Shown: one piece after another, positions 1 to 8,382 of the stretch
Layout of the letters: each line of letters opens with the position of its first letter
Position numbering within the stretch: the stretch's first letter is position 1
DNA from: Dyella_A sp050749815
Lineage (GTDB): Bacteria > Pseudomonadota > Gammaproteobacteria > Xanthomonadales > Rhodanobacteraceae
DNA: 64,000 nucleotides
Direction of reading: 5' to 3'
Assembly (NCBI RefSeq): GCF_050749815.1
Contig: NZ_CP192735.1
Location: 3,914,692-3,978,691, forward strand
Made by a program: the position numbers and the translations under genes
Notes under the pieces: generated by a model
The model's input: only the letters and a program-made list of their open reading frames with translations
What the model was told of the DNA's origin: nothing
The model's database searches: none

Positions 1-1
1 G

Positions 2-481
2 GGCTATCTGGTTTCCCGCAGCGAACTGGTGTTGTGGGAGGTCGCCGTCTCAGGCGCCGTGGGTTGTGTGCTCGGGTCCTGGCTGGCCTATGCGGTCGGT
101 GCGTGGGGCGGCCGGCCGCTGGCCGAGCGCTACGGTCGTTACCTGCTGGTTTCGAAGCGCGATCTGGATCTGGCCGATCGCTGGTTCCAGCGCCACGGCG
201 ACATCACCATCCTCCTCGGCCGACTGTTGCCTGTGGTACGCACGTTCATCGCGTTCCCCGCTGGCGTCGCGCGGATGCCGCTGTGGCGTTTCACCGCCTA
301 CACCTTTCTCGGCTCGCTGATCTGGTGCTGGGGGCTGGCCTGGATCGGGCTGAAACTCGGCGAACACTGGAATACGTTGGGTGTCTACTTCCACCGCTTC
401 GATGCGCTGATCGGCGTGCTGATCGCGGTGGGCCTCGTGTTCTACGTATGGCGGCACGTGCGACATCAGCGTCGCGGTTGA
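2..481 (+). CDS. DedA family membrane protein (3' part)
   Basis: The 5' end lies outside the window; the frame is open from base 2 and stops at 481. DedA/SNARE-associated proteins are inner-membrane proteins linked to lipid-carrier recycling and membrane homeostasis. The visible part has the family's conserved pattern: a glycine-rich reentrant segment (GSWLAYAVGAWGG), then an F/Y-x-RHG-like stretch (WFQRHGDITILLGRLLPVVRTF) with the arginine and the proline-valine-arginine motif, then AGVARMPLWRF and two more membrane helices. The C-terminus is short and basic. A GTG at 29 could be mistaken for a start but is internal. It is followed by the phosphomannomutase gene after 50 bp on the same strand. 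Confidence 0.85.
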   Translation, partial: GYLVSRSELVLWEVAVSGAVGCVLGSWLAYAVGAWGGRPLAERYGRYLLVSKRDLDLADRWFQRHGDITILLGRLLPVVRTFIAFPAGVARMPLWRFTAYTFLGSLIWCWGLAWIGLKLGEHWNTLGVYFHRFDALIGVLIAVGLVFYVWRHVRHQRRG

Positions 482-531
482 GCCCTCCGCGGCAACCGCC
501 AAGGGCAAAAAATCGAAGGAATCAAAGCCGC

Positions 532-1887
532 ATGAAGTGCTTCAAAGCCTACGACATCCGTGGGCGTCTCCCGGACGAACTGAATGGCGACATCGCTTAT
601 CGCATCGGCCGTGCTTTCGCCGAAACGGTCGGGCAGGGCGCCGTGGTGGTTGGTTATGACGTTCGCCTCGACAGCCCGACACTGGCCGAGGCACTCGGCC
701 GAGGGTTGACCGAGGGCGGCTGTGACGTCATCGACATCGGGCTGTGCGGCACCGAAGAGGTGTACTTCCAGACGTCCCATCGTGGCGTGGCCGGCGGCAT
801 CATGGTGACCGCCAGCCACAACCCGATCGACTACAACGGCATGAAGCTGGTGCGCGAAGATGCGCGCCCGATCAGCGGGGACACCGGCCTACGCGAGATC
901 GAGCGCAAGGTGGAGGCCAATGCATTCGAAGCTCCGGCGTTGCCGGAGGGAGCAGTGACGCGCGACCACGACAAGTCTGCCTACATCAACCATCTGCTGG
1001 GCTATATCGACATCGCCCAGCTGCAACCGCTGAAGATTGTGGTCAATGCCGGCAATGGCGGGGCCGGGGCAGTGATCGATCTGCTGGCGGCGCACCTGCC
1101 GTTCGATTTCGTGCGTATCCATCATGTTCCTGATGGCACGTTTCCGAACGGCATCCCCAACCCGTTGCTTCCCGAGAACCGCCAAGCGACCGCGCAGGCG
1201 GTGATCGAGCACGGTGCGGACTTGGGTATTGCCTGGGACGGGGACTTCGACCGCTGCTTCCTGTTCGATGCAGCAGGCCGTTTCATCGAGGGCTATTACA
1301 TCGTGGGCCTGCTCGCGGCCCAGCTGCTGGAAAAGCATCGGGGGGCGAAGATTATTCACGATCCGCGCCTGACCTGGAACACCGTCGACATGGTGCAGGC
1401 CGCCGGTGGCGTAGCGATCGAGAGCAAGACCGGCCATGCCTTCATCAAGGAGCGCATGCGTAGCGAAGACGCGGTCTACGGCGGCGAGATGAGCGCGCAC
1501 CACTATTTCCGCGATTTCGCCTATTGCGATTCTGGCATGATCCCGTGGCTGCTGGTGGCCGAGCGCATGTGCCGCACCAGGCAGTCGCTGGCGCAAATGC
1601 TGGACGAGCGCATGCGTGCGTTCCCGTGCAGCGGCGAGATCAATTTTCGCGTGAGTGACGCGGCGGCCACGGTGAAACGCGTCTTGGCGTTCTATGCCGA
1701 CCAGCAGCCGACGCTGGAGCGCATCGACGGTGTCAGCGCCTCGTTCGGCAACTGGCGTTTCAACCTGCGCTCCTCCAACACCGAGCCCCTGCTGCGGCTC
1801 AACGTGGAAGCCCGGGGCGACGAAGCGCTGATGCGGGCGAAAACTGCCGAGCTGGAGGCGCTGATCGTCGAACCGGCCAATCGCTGA
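532..1887 (+). CDS. xanA: Phosphomannomutase/phosphoglucomutase (XanA/AlgC type)
   Basis: This 451-residue cytoplasmic enzyme interconverts hexose 6-phosphate and hexose 1-phosphate, giving mannose-1-P for ManC and glucose-1-P for RmlA. It has the alpha-D-phosphohexomutase layout: the N-terminal phosphoserine loop TASHNPIDYNGMK near residue 98, the metal-binding DGDFDRC loop near residue 240, the sugar loop GGEMSAHHYF near residue 320, and the C-terminal phosphate-binding loop RSSNTEPLLRLN near residue 412. Length fits the proteobacterial XanA/AlgC group. The ATG at 532 was chosen because homology starts at once (MKCFKAYDIRGRLPDELN); the frame is open further upstream only as overlap with the DedA gene. 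It is convergent with manC. Symbol by analogy with Xanthomonas. Confidence 0.92.
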   Translation: MKCFKAYDIRGRLPDELNGDIAYRIGRAFAETVGQGAVVVGYDVRLDSPTLAEALGRGLTEGGCDVIDIGLCGTEEVYFQTSHRGVAGGIMVTASHNPIDYNGMKLVREDARPISGDTGLREIERKVEANAFEAPALPEGAVTRDHDKSAYINHLLGYIDIAQLQPLKIVVNAGNGGAGAVIDLLAAHLPFDFVRIHHVPDGTFPNGIPNPLLPENRQATAQAVIEHGADLGIAWDGDFDRCFLFDAAGRFIEGYYIVGLLAAQLLEKHRGAKIIHDPRLTWNTVDMVQAAGGVAIESKTGHAFIKERMRSEDAVYGGEMSAHHYFRDFAYCDSGMIPWLLVAERMCRTRQSLAQMLDERMRAFPCSGEINFRVSDAAATVKRVLAFYADQQPTLERIDGVSASFGNWRFNLRSSNTEPLLRLNVEARGDEALMRAKTAELEALIVEPANR

Positions 1888-1908
1888 GATCATCAGCCTT
1901 GATGCGGC

Positions 1909-1991
1909 TGTAGGAGCCTGCTTGCAGGCGATGCTCTGGCTCCTAAGGCACATTGAGGCGAAAAGCATCGCCTGCGAGCAGGCTCCTACGA
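1909..1991. repeat. REP-like inverted repeat, family A copy 1
   Basis: Two 25-bp arms, 1911-1935 and 1964-1988, are inverted copies of each other with one mismatch, separated by a 28-bp spacer. The arms read TAGGAGCCTGCTTGCAGGCG onward. The element lies between the convergent phosphomannomutase and manC genes, where it could fold as a bidirectional terminator or mRNA-stabilising hairpin. The same arms recur at 27949-28028 between etfB and etfA. Confidence 0.8.
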
Positions 1992-2032
1992 CAGCAGGTT
2001 GCAGTCACTGCGCTTATTGGTAGCGCTGACTC

Positions 2033-3445
2033 TCAGGCGCGTCCGTAGACGTCGTCGAAGCGGACGATGTCGTCTTCGCCCAGGTAGCTGCCGGACTGCA
2101 CCTCGATCAGCTCCAGCGGCACCTTGCCCGGATTGCGCAGGCGATGGGTGCTGCCCAGCGGAATGTAGGTGCTCTGGTTCTCGCCGAGAAGGAACACCTT
2201 CTGGTCGCAGGTCACCTCCGCGGTGCCGGAGACCACGATCCAGTGCTCGGCGCGGTGGTGGTGTTTTTGCAGGCTCAGGCTCGCGCCCGGTTTGACCACG
2301 ATGCGCTTCACCTGGAAGCGCTCGCCGGCCTCCAGCGAGTCATAGCTGCCCCACGGGCGCTGTACCACACGGTGCAGCGAATGCTCGCTGCGGCCGGAGG
2401 ACTTGAGCTGGTCGACGATCTTCTTCACGTCCTGCGCGGCATCGCGGTGAGCCACCAGGGTGGCATCCGGCGTGGTCACCACGATGAGATTGTCCACGCC
2501 CACGGCGGCGATCAAGTGCCGCTCATGCGAGCGCAGCAGGCTGTTGTGCGTGTTCACCGTAAGTGTGTCGCCTTCGCGCAGGTTGCCGTCGGCGTCACGC
2601 TCGCCAGCCATCCACAGTGCCGACCATGAGCCAATGTCGCTCCATCTGCAGCTCACCGGCAGCACTGCGGCGCGCTGGGTCTTCTCCATCACGGCGTAGT
2701 CGATCGAGTTGTCAGGCACTGCCGCGAACAGCCCGCCATCGATGCGCACGAAGTCCAGATCAGCCCTGGCCGAGGCGTACGCCACGCGCACCGCCGCCAG
2801 CATCTGCGGCGCGTGTTTGCCCAGCTCCTCCAGATAGCGCGCCGCCTTGAACAGGAACATGCCCGAGTTCCAGTCGTAGCCGCCATCGGCCACATAACCC
2901 TCGGCGGTGGCGGCATCGGGCTTCTCCACGAAGCGCTCGACGCGGAAGCCACCTTCCGGCAAGGCCTCGGCCCGGCGGATGTAGCCGAAGCCGGTTTCCG
3001 GACGGTCTGGCCGAATGCCGAAAGTGACCAGCCAGCCGGCTTGCGCCAAGGGGAGCGCGCGGGTCACGGCATCCACGAACTGCTCGCCGTCGCCGATCAG
3101 GTGGTCTGCCGGCAAGACGAGCAGCATCGCTTCCGCATCGCGCGCCAGTGCATGCATGGCACCCAGCGCGATAGCCGGCGCGGTGTTGCGCGCGCAGGGC
3201 TCAAGCAGGATCGCCGCTCCATTTACCCCGCTCTGCAGCAGCTGTTCGGCGGCCAGGAAGCGGTGGTCTTCACTGGCCACCACGATCGGCGCCTGCACTG
3301 CAGGAAGGTGCTGCGTGCGTGCCACCGTCTGTTGGAAGAGCGTCTCGCGGCCGGCCAGAGCGAGGAATTGCTTGGGGAGGTTACGTCGCGATACCGGCCA
3401 CAGGCGCGTACCGCTGCCGCCGCTGAGGATGAGGGGGATCAACAT
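2033..3445 (-). CDS. xanB: Mannose-1-phosphate guanylyltransferase / mannose-6-phosphate isomerase
   Basis: This 470-residue bifunctional enzyme makes GDP-mannose and isomerises fructose-6-P to mannose-6-P. The N-terminal nucleotidyltransferase domain (about 1-290) opens with the pyrophosphorylase signature LSGGSGTRLWPVSR and has the FVEKPD motif. The C-terminal cupin isomerase domain (about 345-465) has the type II PMI pattern RPWGSYDSLE and the metal-binding QKHHHRAEHWIVVSGTAEV. The ATG at 3445 is preferred over a GTG nine bases upstream because AGGAAG sits 8 bases before it. It follows rmlD by about 95 bp on the same strand, so it is probably the last gene of the rml operon. GDP-mannose may feed an O-antigen or exopolysaccharide. 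Known as xanB, manC or algA in relatives. Confidence 0.93.
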   Translation of the reverse strand: MLIPLILSGGSGTRLWPVSRRNLPKQFLALAGRETLFQQTVARTQHLPAVQAPIVVASEDHRFLAAEQLLQSGVNGAAILLEPCARNTAPAIALGAMHALARDAEAMLLVLPADHLIGDGEQFVDAVTRALPLAQAGWLVTFGIRPDRPETGFGYIRRAEALPEGGFRVERFVEKPDAATAEGYVADGGYDWNSGMFLFKAARYLEELGKHAPQMLAAVRVAYASARADLDFVRIDGGLFAAVPDNSIDYAVMEKTQRAAVLPVSCRWSDIGSWSALWMAGERDADGNLREGDTLTVNTHNSLLRSHERHLIAAVGVDNLIVVTTPDATLVAHRDAAQDVKKIVDQLKSSGRSEHSLHRVVQRPWGSYDSLEAGERFQVKRIVVKPGASLSLQKHHHRAEHWIVVSGTAEVTCDQKVFLLGENQSTYIPLGSTHRLRNPGKVPLELIEVQSGSYLGEDDIVRFDDVYGRA

Positions 3446-3540
3446 GGGGTCCACTTCCTGAAGGCGCTATCGCCAGGTCCGGCCATAGAAGGGCCGGATT
3501 GTCCCGCAGCCCGCGCGGGGGCGCTACACCGGTCGCCCGC

Positions 3541-4470
3541 TCAATCCGCGCGCAAGGCGTCGATCACTGCTGGCAACGCCGCTCGCCAAGCCGGCGGGGT
3601 ATAGCCGAAATGCTGGGCCATGCCCTCGTTGGCCAGCACCGACCAGGCGGGCCGCCGCGCCGGCGTGGGGAACTGCTCGGTGCCGATGGGGTTCACCCTT
3701 GGTGCCCGCGCAAGCAGACTGGCCGCGACAGCGTCATCGAAGATCGCTTCGGCAAACCCATGCCAGCTCGTGTGGCCGGAAGCCACCAGGTGATGAACAC
3801 CCTCCATCCGCGCACGGGCACGCGCATCGGCCGGTAGCCAAGTGTCCAGCGCGGCGAGTGTTCCGGCGACGATGATGTCGGTACTGGTCGGGGCGCCGAC
3901 CTGGTCGGCCACCACGTTCAACGTGTCGCGCTCTGCAGCGAGCCGCAACATCGTGCGCAGGAAGTTGTGGCCATACGGCGCATAGACCCAGGCCGTGCGG
4001 AAGATCAGATGCGGCGCGCCACTCTCGCGCAGCGCGATTTCCCCGGCCAACTTGCTGCGGCCGTAGGCGCCCAGCGGGGCGGTTGGCGCATCGACGGGAT
4101 AGGGCGCGGTAGCGGAGCCATCGAACACGTAGTCGGTGGAGTAGTGCACCACCAGCGCGCCATGTGCCGCCGCCCAGCGGCCGAGCACGCCGACCGCCTC
4201 GCCGTTAATCCGGCCGGCGAGCGATTCCTCCTGTTCGGCGCGGTCGACGGCCGTGTAGGCCGCCGTGTTGATGATCACGTCCGGCCGGACACGGTCGAGC
4301 AGGGCAGGCAGGGACTCTGGCGCCGCAAGATCCGCCGTCTCCGCCGAGCGGCCATCGAAAAGGCAGCCGTCGCGCGTAGCGACCACTAGCTCGCCACGTG
4401 CCGCCAGTCCGCCCTGTGCGACGAAGCTGCGGCCCAGTTGGCCGTTGCCACCGAGCAGCAGGAACCTCAT
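3541..4470 (-). CDS. rfbD: dTDP-4-dehydrorhamnose reductase
   Basis: This 309-residue NADPH-dependent short-chain reductase does the last step of dTDP-L-rhamnose synthesis. The Rossmann motif GGNGQLG is at residues 7-13, the catalytic YxxxK is in GAYGRSKLAGE (near 128), and the family motif TDYVFDG is present. The ATG at 4470 overlaps the rmlC stop as ATGA. The frame runs open well upstream, but that part is out-of-frame sequence inside rmlC and is not coding. It belongs to the four-gene rmlBACD unit with 4-bp overlaps throughout. A manC/xanB gene follows downstream. Confidence 0.94.
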   Translation of the reverse strand: MRFLLLGGNGQLGRSFVAQGGLAARGELVVATRDGCLFDGRSAETADLAAPESLPALLDRVRPDVIINTAAYTAVDRAEQEESLAGRINGEAVGVLGRWAAAHGALVVHYSTDYVFDGSATAPYPVDAPTAPLGAYGRSKLAGEIALRESGAPHLIFRTAWVYAPYGHNFLRTMLRLAAERDTLNVVADQVGAPTSTDIIVAGTLAALDTWLPADARARARMEGVHHLVASGHTSWHGFAEAIFDDAVAASLLARAPRVNPIGTEQFPTPARRPAWSVLANEGMAQHFGYTPPAWRAALPAVIDALRAD

Positions 4471-5024
4471 GCGGTGTAGTCCGGCAGGCGATCGGCGGGG
4501 ACGTCGGCAAGCAGCGGCGTCTTGCTGTCCTTGTCGGACAACAGCGGCTCGCCGATCGGCCAGTCTATGCCCAGCGCGGGATCGTTCCAGCGGATGCCGG
4601 CGTCGGCCTTGGCGTCGTAGAGGGCCGTGCACTGGTAAGCGAAGGTGGCGTGCTCCGACACCACGCAAAACCCATGGGCGAACCCTTCGGGAATCCAGAA
4701 GTGGCGATGATTTTCGGCGGTGAGCATCACGCCAGTCCACTGGCCGAAGGTGGGCGAGCCGCGGCGGATGTCCACGGCTACGTCGTACACCTCGCCCTCC
4801 AGCACGCTGACCAGTTTGCCCTGCGGATTCGGCCACTGGTAATGCAGGCCGCGCAGCACGCCGCGCGCCGAGCGCGAGACGTTGGACTGCACGAAGCGGC
4901 GATCGATGCCCGCCTCACGGTACTTCGCTTCGTTGTAGCTCTCGTAGAAAAAGCCACGGGCATCGCCGAACACCTGCGGTTCGATCACTACCGCGCCGGG
5001 GAGGCGCGTCTTGACCACTTTCAT
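4467..5024 (-). CDS. rfbC: dTDP-4-dehydrorhamnose 3,5-epimerase
   Basis: This 185-residue cupin enzyme epimerises C3 and C5 of dTDP-4-keto-6-deoxyglucose. The signature GVLRGLHYQWPNPQGKLV carries the catalytic His near residue 61, and FWIPEGFAHGFCV carries the conserved PxGFAHGF segment. DARGFFYESYN near the N-terminus is also typical, and the length matches the family. Both ends overlap neighbours by 4 bp (rmlA upstream, rmlD downstream), so translation is probably coupled. Confidence 0.95.
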   Translation of the reverse strand: MKVVKTRLPGAVVIEPQVFGDARGFFYESYNEAKYREAGIDRRFVQSNVSRSARGVLRGLHYQWPNPQGKLVSVLEGEVYDVAVDIRRGSPTFGQWTGVMLTAENHRHFWIPEGFAHGFCVVSEHATFAYQCTALYDAKADAGIRWNDPALGIDWPIGEPLLSDKDSKTPLLADVPADRLPDYTA

Positions 5025-5911
5025 CGGGCGTGACCTTCCTCGACCAGCTTGCGCAGGTACTGCCCGTAACCTGTTTTTGCCAGCGGCTCGGCAAGCTTCA
5101 GCAGCTGCGCGTCATCGATCCAGCCGTGCAGATGAGCGATCTCTTCCGGACAGCAGACCTTGAGCCCCTGGCGGTTCTCGATGGTCTCGATGTAGTTACC
5201 CGCTTCCATCAGCGACTCGTGCGTGCCCGTGTCGAGCCAGGCGAAGCCGCGGCCGAGCTGCTCTAGATGCAGCGAACCATCTTCGAGGTAGCAGCGGTTG
5301 AGGTCGGTGATCTCCAGTTCGCCGCGCGGCGATGGCTTCAGCGAGGCGGCGTAATCGCACACGCGGGCGTCGTAGAAATACAGCCCAGTGACCGCGTAGG
5401 GTGATTTCGGCTTGGCCGGCTTCTCCTCCAGGCCAACCACCCTTCCGGCCGCGTCGAACTCGGCCACGCCGTAGCGCTCCGGATCCTTCACCCAATAGCC
5501 GAATACGGTCGCGCCGTGTTCAAGTGCATTGGCACGACGCAGGCTCTCGGTGAGGCCGTGGCCGTAGAAAATGTTGTCGCCCAGCACCAGGCAACTCGGG
5601 TCACCGCCGATGAAGTCGCGACCGATCAGGAAGGCCTGGGCCAACCCGTCTGGCGAGGGCTGCACGGCATACTGCAGGTTCATGCCCCACTGCGAGCCGT
5701 CGCCCAGCAAGCGCTGGAACAGCGCCTGTTCGTGCGGCGTGTTGATGATCAGCACGTCGCGGATGCCGGCCAGCATCAGGGTGGCCAGCGGGTAGTAGAT
5801 CATCGGCTTGTCGTACACCGGCAGCAGCTGCTTGCTCACCGCCTGGGTGATCGGATACAGCCGGGTGCCCGAGCCACCAGCGAGGATGATGCCCTTGCGC
5901 TTGGTGCTCAT
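5021..5911 (-). CDS. rfbA: Glucose-1-phosphate thymidylyltransferase
   Basis: This 296-residue enzyme makes dTDP-glucose from glucose-1-P and dTTP, the entry step of the rhamnose pathway. The N-terminal nucleotide-binding signature GIILAGGSGTRLYPIT, the KQLLPVYDKPMIYYPL motif and the product-binding GLEEKPAKPKSPYAVTGLYF stretch are all intact. Its product also enters the route to dTDP-amino sugars, relevant to the DegT aminotransferase at 24783. It overlaps rmlB and rmlC by 4 bp each. Confidence 0.95.
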   Translation of the reverse strand: MSTKRKGIILAGGSGTRLYPITQAVSKQLLPVYDKPMIYYPLATLMLAGIRDVLIINTPHEQALFQRLLGDGSQWGMNLQYAVQPSPDGLAQAFLIGRDFIGGDPSCLVLGDNIFYGHGLTESLRRANALEHGATVFGYWVKDPERYGVAEFDAAGRVVGLEEKPAKPKSPYAVTGLYFYDARVCDYAASLKPSPRGELEITDLNRCYLEDGSLHLEQLGRGFAWLDTGTHESLMEAGNYIETIENRQGLKVCCPEEIAHLHGWIDDAQLLKLAEPLAKTGYGQYLRKLVEEGHAR

Positions 5912-6957
5912 GAGCCCAACCGCTCCATGCGGTAGCTGCCATCCAGCACGCGTTGTACCCAGGGCTGATGGTCGAGGTACCAGTCCACGGTCTGCGCAAT
6001 GCCGCTCTCGAAGGTTTGCGAGGGCTTCCAGCCCAGCTCGCGTTCGAGCTTGCTGGCATCGATGGCGTAGCGCCGGTCGTGGCCCGGGCGGTCCTTGACG
6101 TAAGTGATGAGCGACTCGCGCTTGCGCCCGTCCGCCAACGGGCGGCGTTCGTCGAGCAGCGCGCAGATCGTCTTCACTACGGTGATGTTGGTGCGCTCGG
6201 CGTTGCCACCGACGTTGTAGGTTTCGCCCACCTGCCCGGCATCGAGCACGCGGCGAATCGCGCCGCAGTGGTCCCCCACGAACAGCCAGTCACGAATGTT
6301 CATGCCGTCGCCGTACACCGGCAGCGACTCCCCGGCGAGCGCCTTCTGGATCACCAGCGGAATCAGCTTCTCGGGAAACTGGTACGGCCCGTAGTTGTTC
6401 GAGCAGTTGGTGGTGAGTACCGGCAGGCCGTAGGTGTGGTGGAACGCACGCACCAGGTGGTCGGAGGCCGCCTTGGAGGCCGAATAGGGCGAGTTCGGCG
6501 CGTAAGGCGTGGTCTCGGTGAACTTGCCATCGGTACCGAGCGAGCCGTAGACCTCGTCGGTCGACACATGCAGGAAGCGGAAGTCATTGCGCACCTCGCC
6601 TTCCAGCGAGCGCCAGTAGTCGCGCGCGCATTCCAGCAGCCCCAGCGTGCCGACCACGTTGGTCTCCACGAAGGCGGCGGGGCCGTCGATCGAGCGGTCG
6701 ACGTGTGACTCGGCTGCGAAGTTCACGATCGCCTCGGGCCGATGCTCGGCCAGCAGGCGGGAAATCAGGGTGCGGTCGCCGATATCGCCCTGGATGAATG
6801 TATGGGCCGGGTTGCCGTGCAGGGAAGCCAGGGTGTCGAGGTTTCCCGCGTAGGTAAGCTTGTCCAGGTTCACCACGCGAAGGCCGTCGGCAATCGCCTG
6901 CAGCACGAAATTGGCACCAATGAAGCCCGCGCCACCCGTGACTAGAAGAGTTTTCAT
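5908..6957 (-). CDS. rfbB: dTDP-glucose 4,6-dehydratase
   Basis: This 349-residue NAD-dependent extended SDR makes dTDP-4-keto-6-deoxyglucose. The GGAGFIGANF Rossmann motif is at residues 7-16, the catalytic TDEVYG (Asp-Glu pair) is near 132, and YSASKAASDHLV carries the YxxxK pair near 160. It is the first gene of the minus-strand rmlB-A-C-D-xanB unit. It is divergent from metB across 148 bp that must hold both promoters. The 4-keto intermediate can go to rhamnose or to amino-deoxy sugars. Confidence 0.96.
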   Translation of the reverse strand: MKTLLVTGGAGFIGANFVLQAIADGLRVVNLDKLTYAGNLDTLASLHGNPAHTFIQGDIGDRTLISRLLAEHRPEAIVNFAAESHVDRSIDGPAAFVETNVVGTLGLLECARDYWRSLEGEVRNDFRFLHVSTDEVYGSLGTDGKFTETTPYAPNSPYSASKAASDHLVRAFHHTYGLPVLTTNCSNNYGPYQFPEKLIPLVIQKALAGESLPVYGDGMNIRDWLFVGDHCGAIRRVLDAGQVGETYNVGGNAERTNITVVKTICALLDERRPLADGRKRESLITYVKDRPGHDRRYAIDASKLERELGWKPSQTFESGIAQTVDWYLDHQPWVQRVLDGSYRMERLGS

Positions 6958-7036
6958 GAGGTCTCGAACTGCTCGTCCATGGGGGGCTTATTGTGGCATG
7001 GCCCGGCTGGCGCGACAGGGCGTCGCCATGGCCCGA

Positions 7037-7067
7037 TTCATCAAAAACGGTCGTTGGCGGTTAATAT
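7037..7067 (+). promoter_or_regulatory. Possible metB promoter
   Basis: A TAATAT hexamer at 7062-7067 lies 38 bp before the metB start, in a short AT-rich patch of the divergent rmlB/metB spacer. A weak -35 (TTCATC, 7037-7042) lies 19 bp upstream. No met-box (AGACGTCT-like) pair is visible here, so MetJ control of this gene is not supported. Confidence 0.3.
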
Positions 7068-7105
7068 GGCGGGTCATTTCTGCCCACCCGCCTTGATTCG
7101 AGCTC

Positions 7106-8269
7106 ATGACCAAAGCAACCAAGCACACCCGGGGACTCGGTACGCGCGCGATTCACGCGGGACAACACCCCGACCCAGCCACCGGCGCCATCATGACGCC
7201 GATCTATGCGACCTCCACGTACGTGCAGGAGAGCCCGGGAAAGCACAAGGGCTACGAATACTCGCGCACGCAGAACCCCACCCGAATGGCCTACGAGCGC
7301 TGCGTGGCAGACCTGGAGGGCGGCGTGGCCGGTTTCGCGTTCGGCTCGGGGCTGGCAGCCGCGGCCACGGTGCTGGATCTGCTCGATTCCGGCAGCCATG
7401 TGATCGCGATGGACGACCTTTACGGAGGTACCTACCGACTGTTCGAACGGGTGCGCCGACGGTCGGCCGGGCTGGATTTCAGCTTTATCGACCTCAACGA
7501 CAGCAAGGCGCTGAAGGCCGCGCTCAAGCCCAACACGCGGATGATCTGGGCGGAAACGCCGACCAATCCAATGCTCAAGCTGGTCGACCTGGCCAAGGTC
7601 GCAGCTTTTGCCAAGAAGCACGGTCTGATCCTGGTGGTGGACAACACCTTTTGTTCGCCGATGCTGCAGCGCCCGCTGGAGTTTGGGGCGGACCTAGTGC
7701 TGCACTCCGCCACCAAGTACCTCAATGGCCATTCCGACATGGTTGGGGGCATCGTTGTTGCCGGCAGCAAGGAACTAGCAGAGCAGATGGGTTTCCTGCA
7801 GAACTCGGTCGGCGCCGTCGCGGGTCCGTTTGACGCGTTTCTGGCCATGCGCGGCCTGAAAACCTTGCACCTGCGCATGAAGGCCCATTGCGCCAGCGCG
7901 CTGGAACTCGCGCGCTGGCTGGAAAAGCACCCGGCGATCGAGCGCGTGATCTATCCGGGGCTGAAGAGCCATCCGCAACATGCGTTGGCCAAGCGCCAGA
8001 TGGACGGCTTCGGCGGAATCATCAGCGTCGAGGTAAAGGGCGGTCTGAAAAAAGCTCGCCGCATGCTTGAGCGGTGCGAGCTATTCGCGCTGGCCGAGTC
8101 GCTGGGTGGCGTGGAGAGCCTCATTGAGCATCCAGCCATCATGACTCACGCCTCGGTGCCGGCAGCCAACCGCAAGCGGCTGGGCATAAGCGAGGGGCTG
8201 GTTCGACTGTCAGTCGGCGTCGAGGATCTGGCCGATCTTCGCGCGGAATTGAACTTCGCGCTGACTTGA
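7106..8269 (+). CDS. metB: Cystathionine gamma-synthase/gamma-lyase family PLP enzyme
   Basis: This 387-residue enzyme belongs to the Cys/Met metabolism PLP family (fold type I) and acts in transsulfuration. Motifs are YSRTQNPTR (substrate/PLP phosphate contacts), GSGLAAA, and HSATKYLNGHSD with the Schiff-base lysine near residue 207, followed by SLGGVESLIEHPAIMTHAS. Synthase and lyase activities cannot be told apart by eye; the Xanthomonas ortholog at the same position is called metB or metC. In Xanthomonas this gene and etfA mark the borders of the variable LPS locus, and the same holds here with etfA at 26986. Confidence 0.88.
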   Translation: MTKATKHTRGLGTRAIHAGQHPDPATGAIMTPIYATSTYVQESPGKHKGYEYSRTQNPTRMAYERCVADLEGGVAGFAFGSGLAAAATVLDLLDSGSHVIAMDDLYGGTYRLFERVRRRSAGLDFSFIDLNDSKALKAALKPNTRMIWAETPTNPMLKLVDLAKVAAFAKKHGLILVVDNTFCSPMLQRPLEFGADLVLHSATKYLNGHSDMVGGIVVAGSKELAEQMGFLQNSVGAVAGPFDAFLAMRGLKTLHLRMKAHCASALELARWLEKHPAIERVIYPGLKSHPQHALAKRQMDGFGGIISVEVKGGLKKARRMLERCELFALAESLGGVESLIEHPAIMTHASVPAANRKRLGISEGLVRLSVGVEDLADLRAELNFALT

Positions 8270-8382
8270 AGGCTGCGATCGAACGGCCGACGGCTGAGCA
8301 CGTGACATTCAATGCTCACGCTCGTTAGCCGACGGAAAAAGCTCACTGTCCGCCGACCGGATTCGGCAGGTATTCAATCAAG

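Noticed and set aside
6958..7105. Met box before metB
   Set aside because: No AGACGTCT-like pair is found; only the site at 36962 qualifies. Single GACGTC strings elsewhere, including the IS ends, are isolated.
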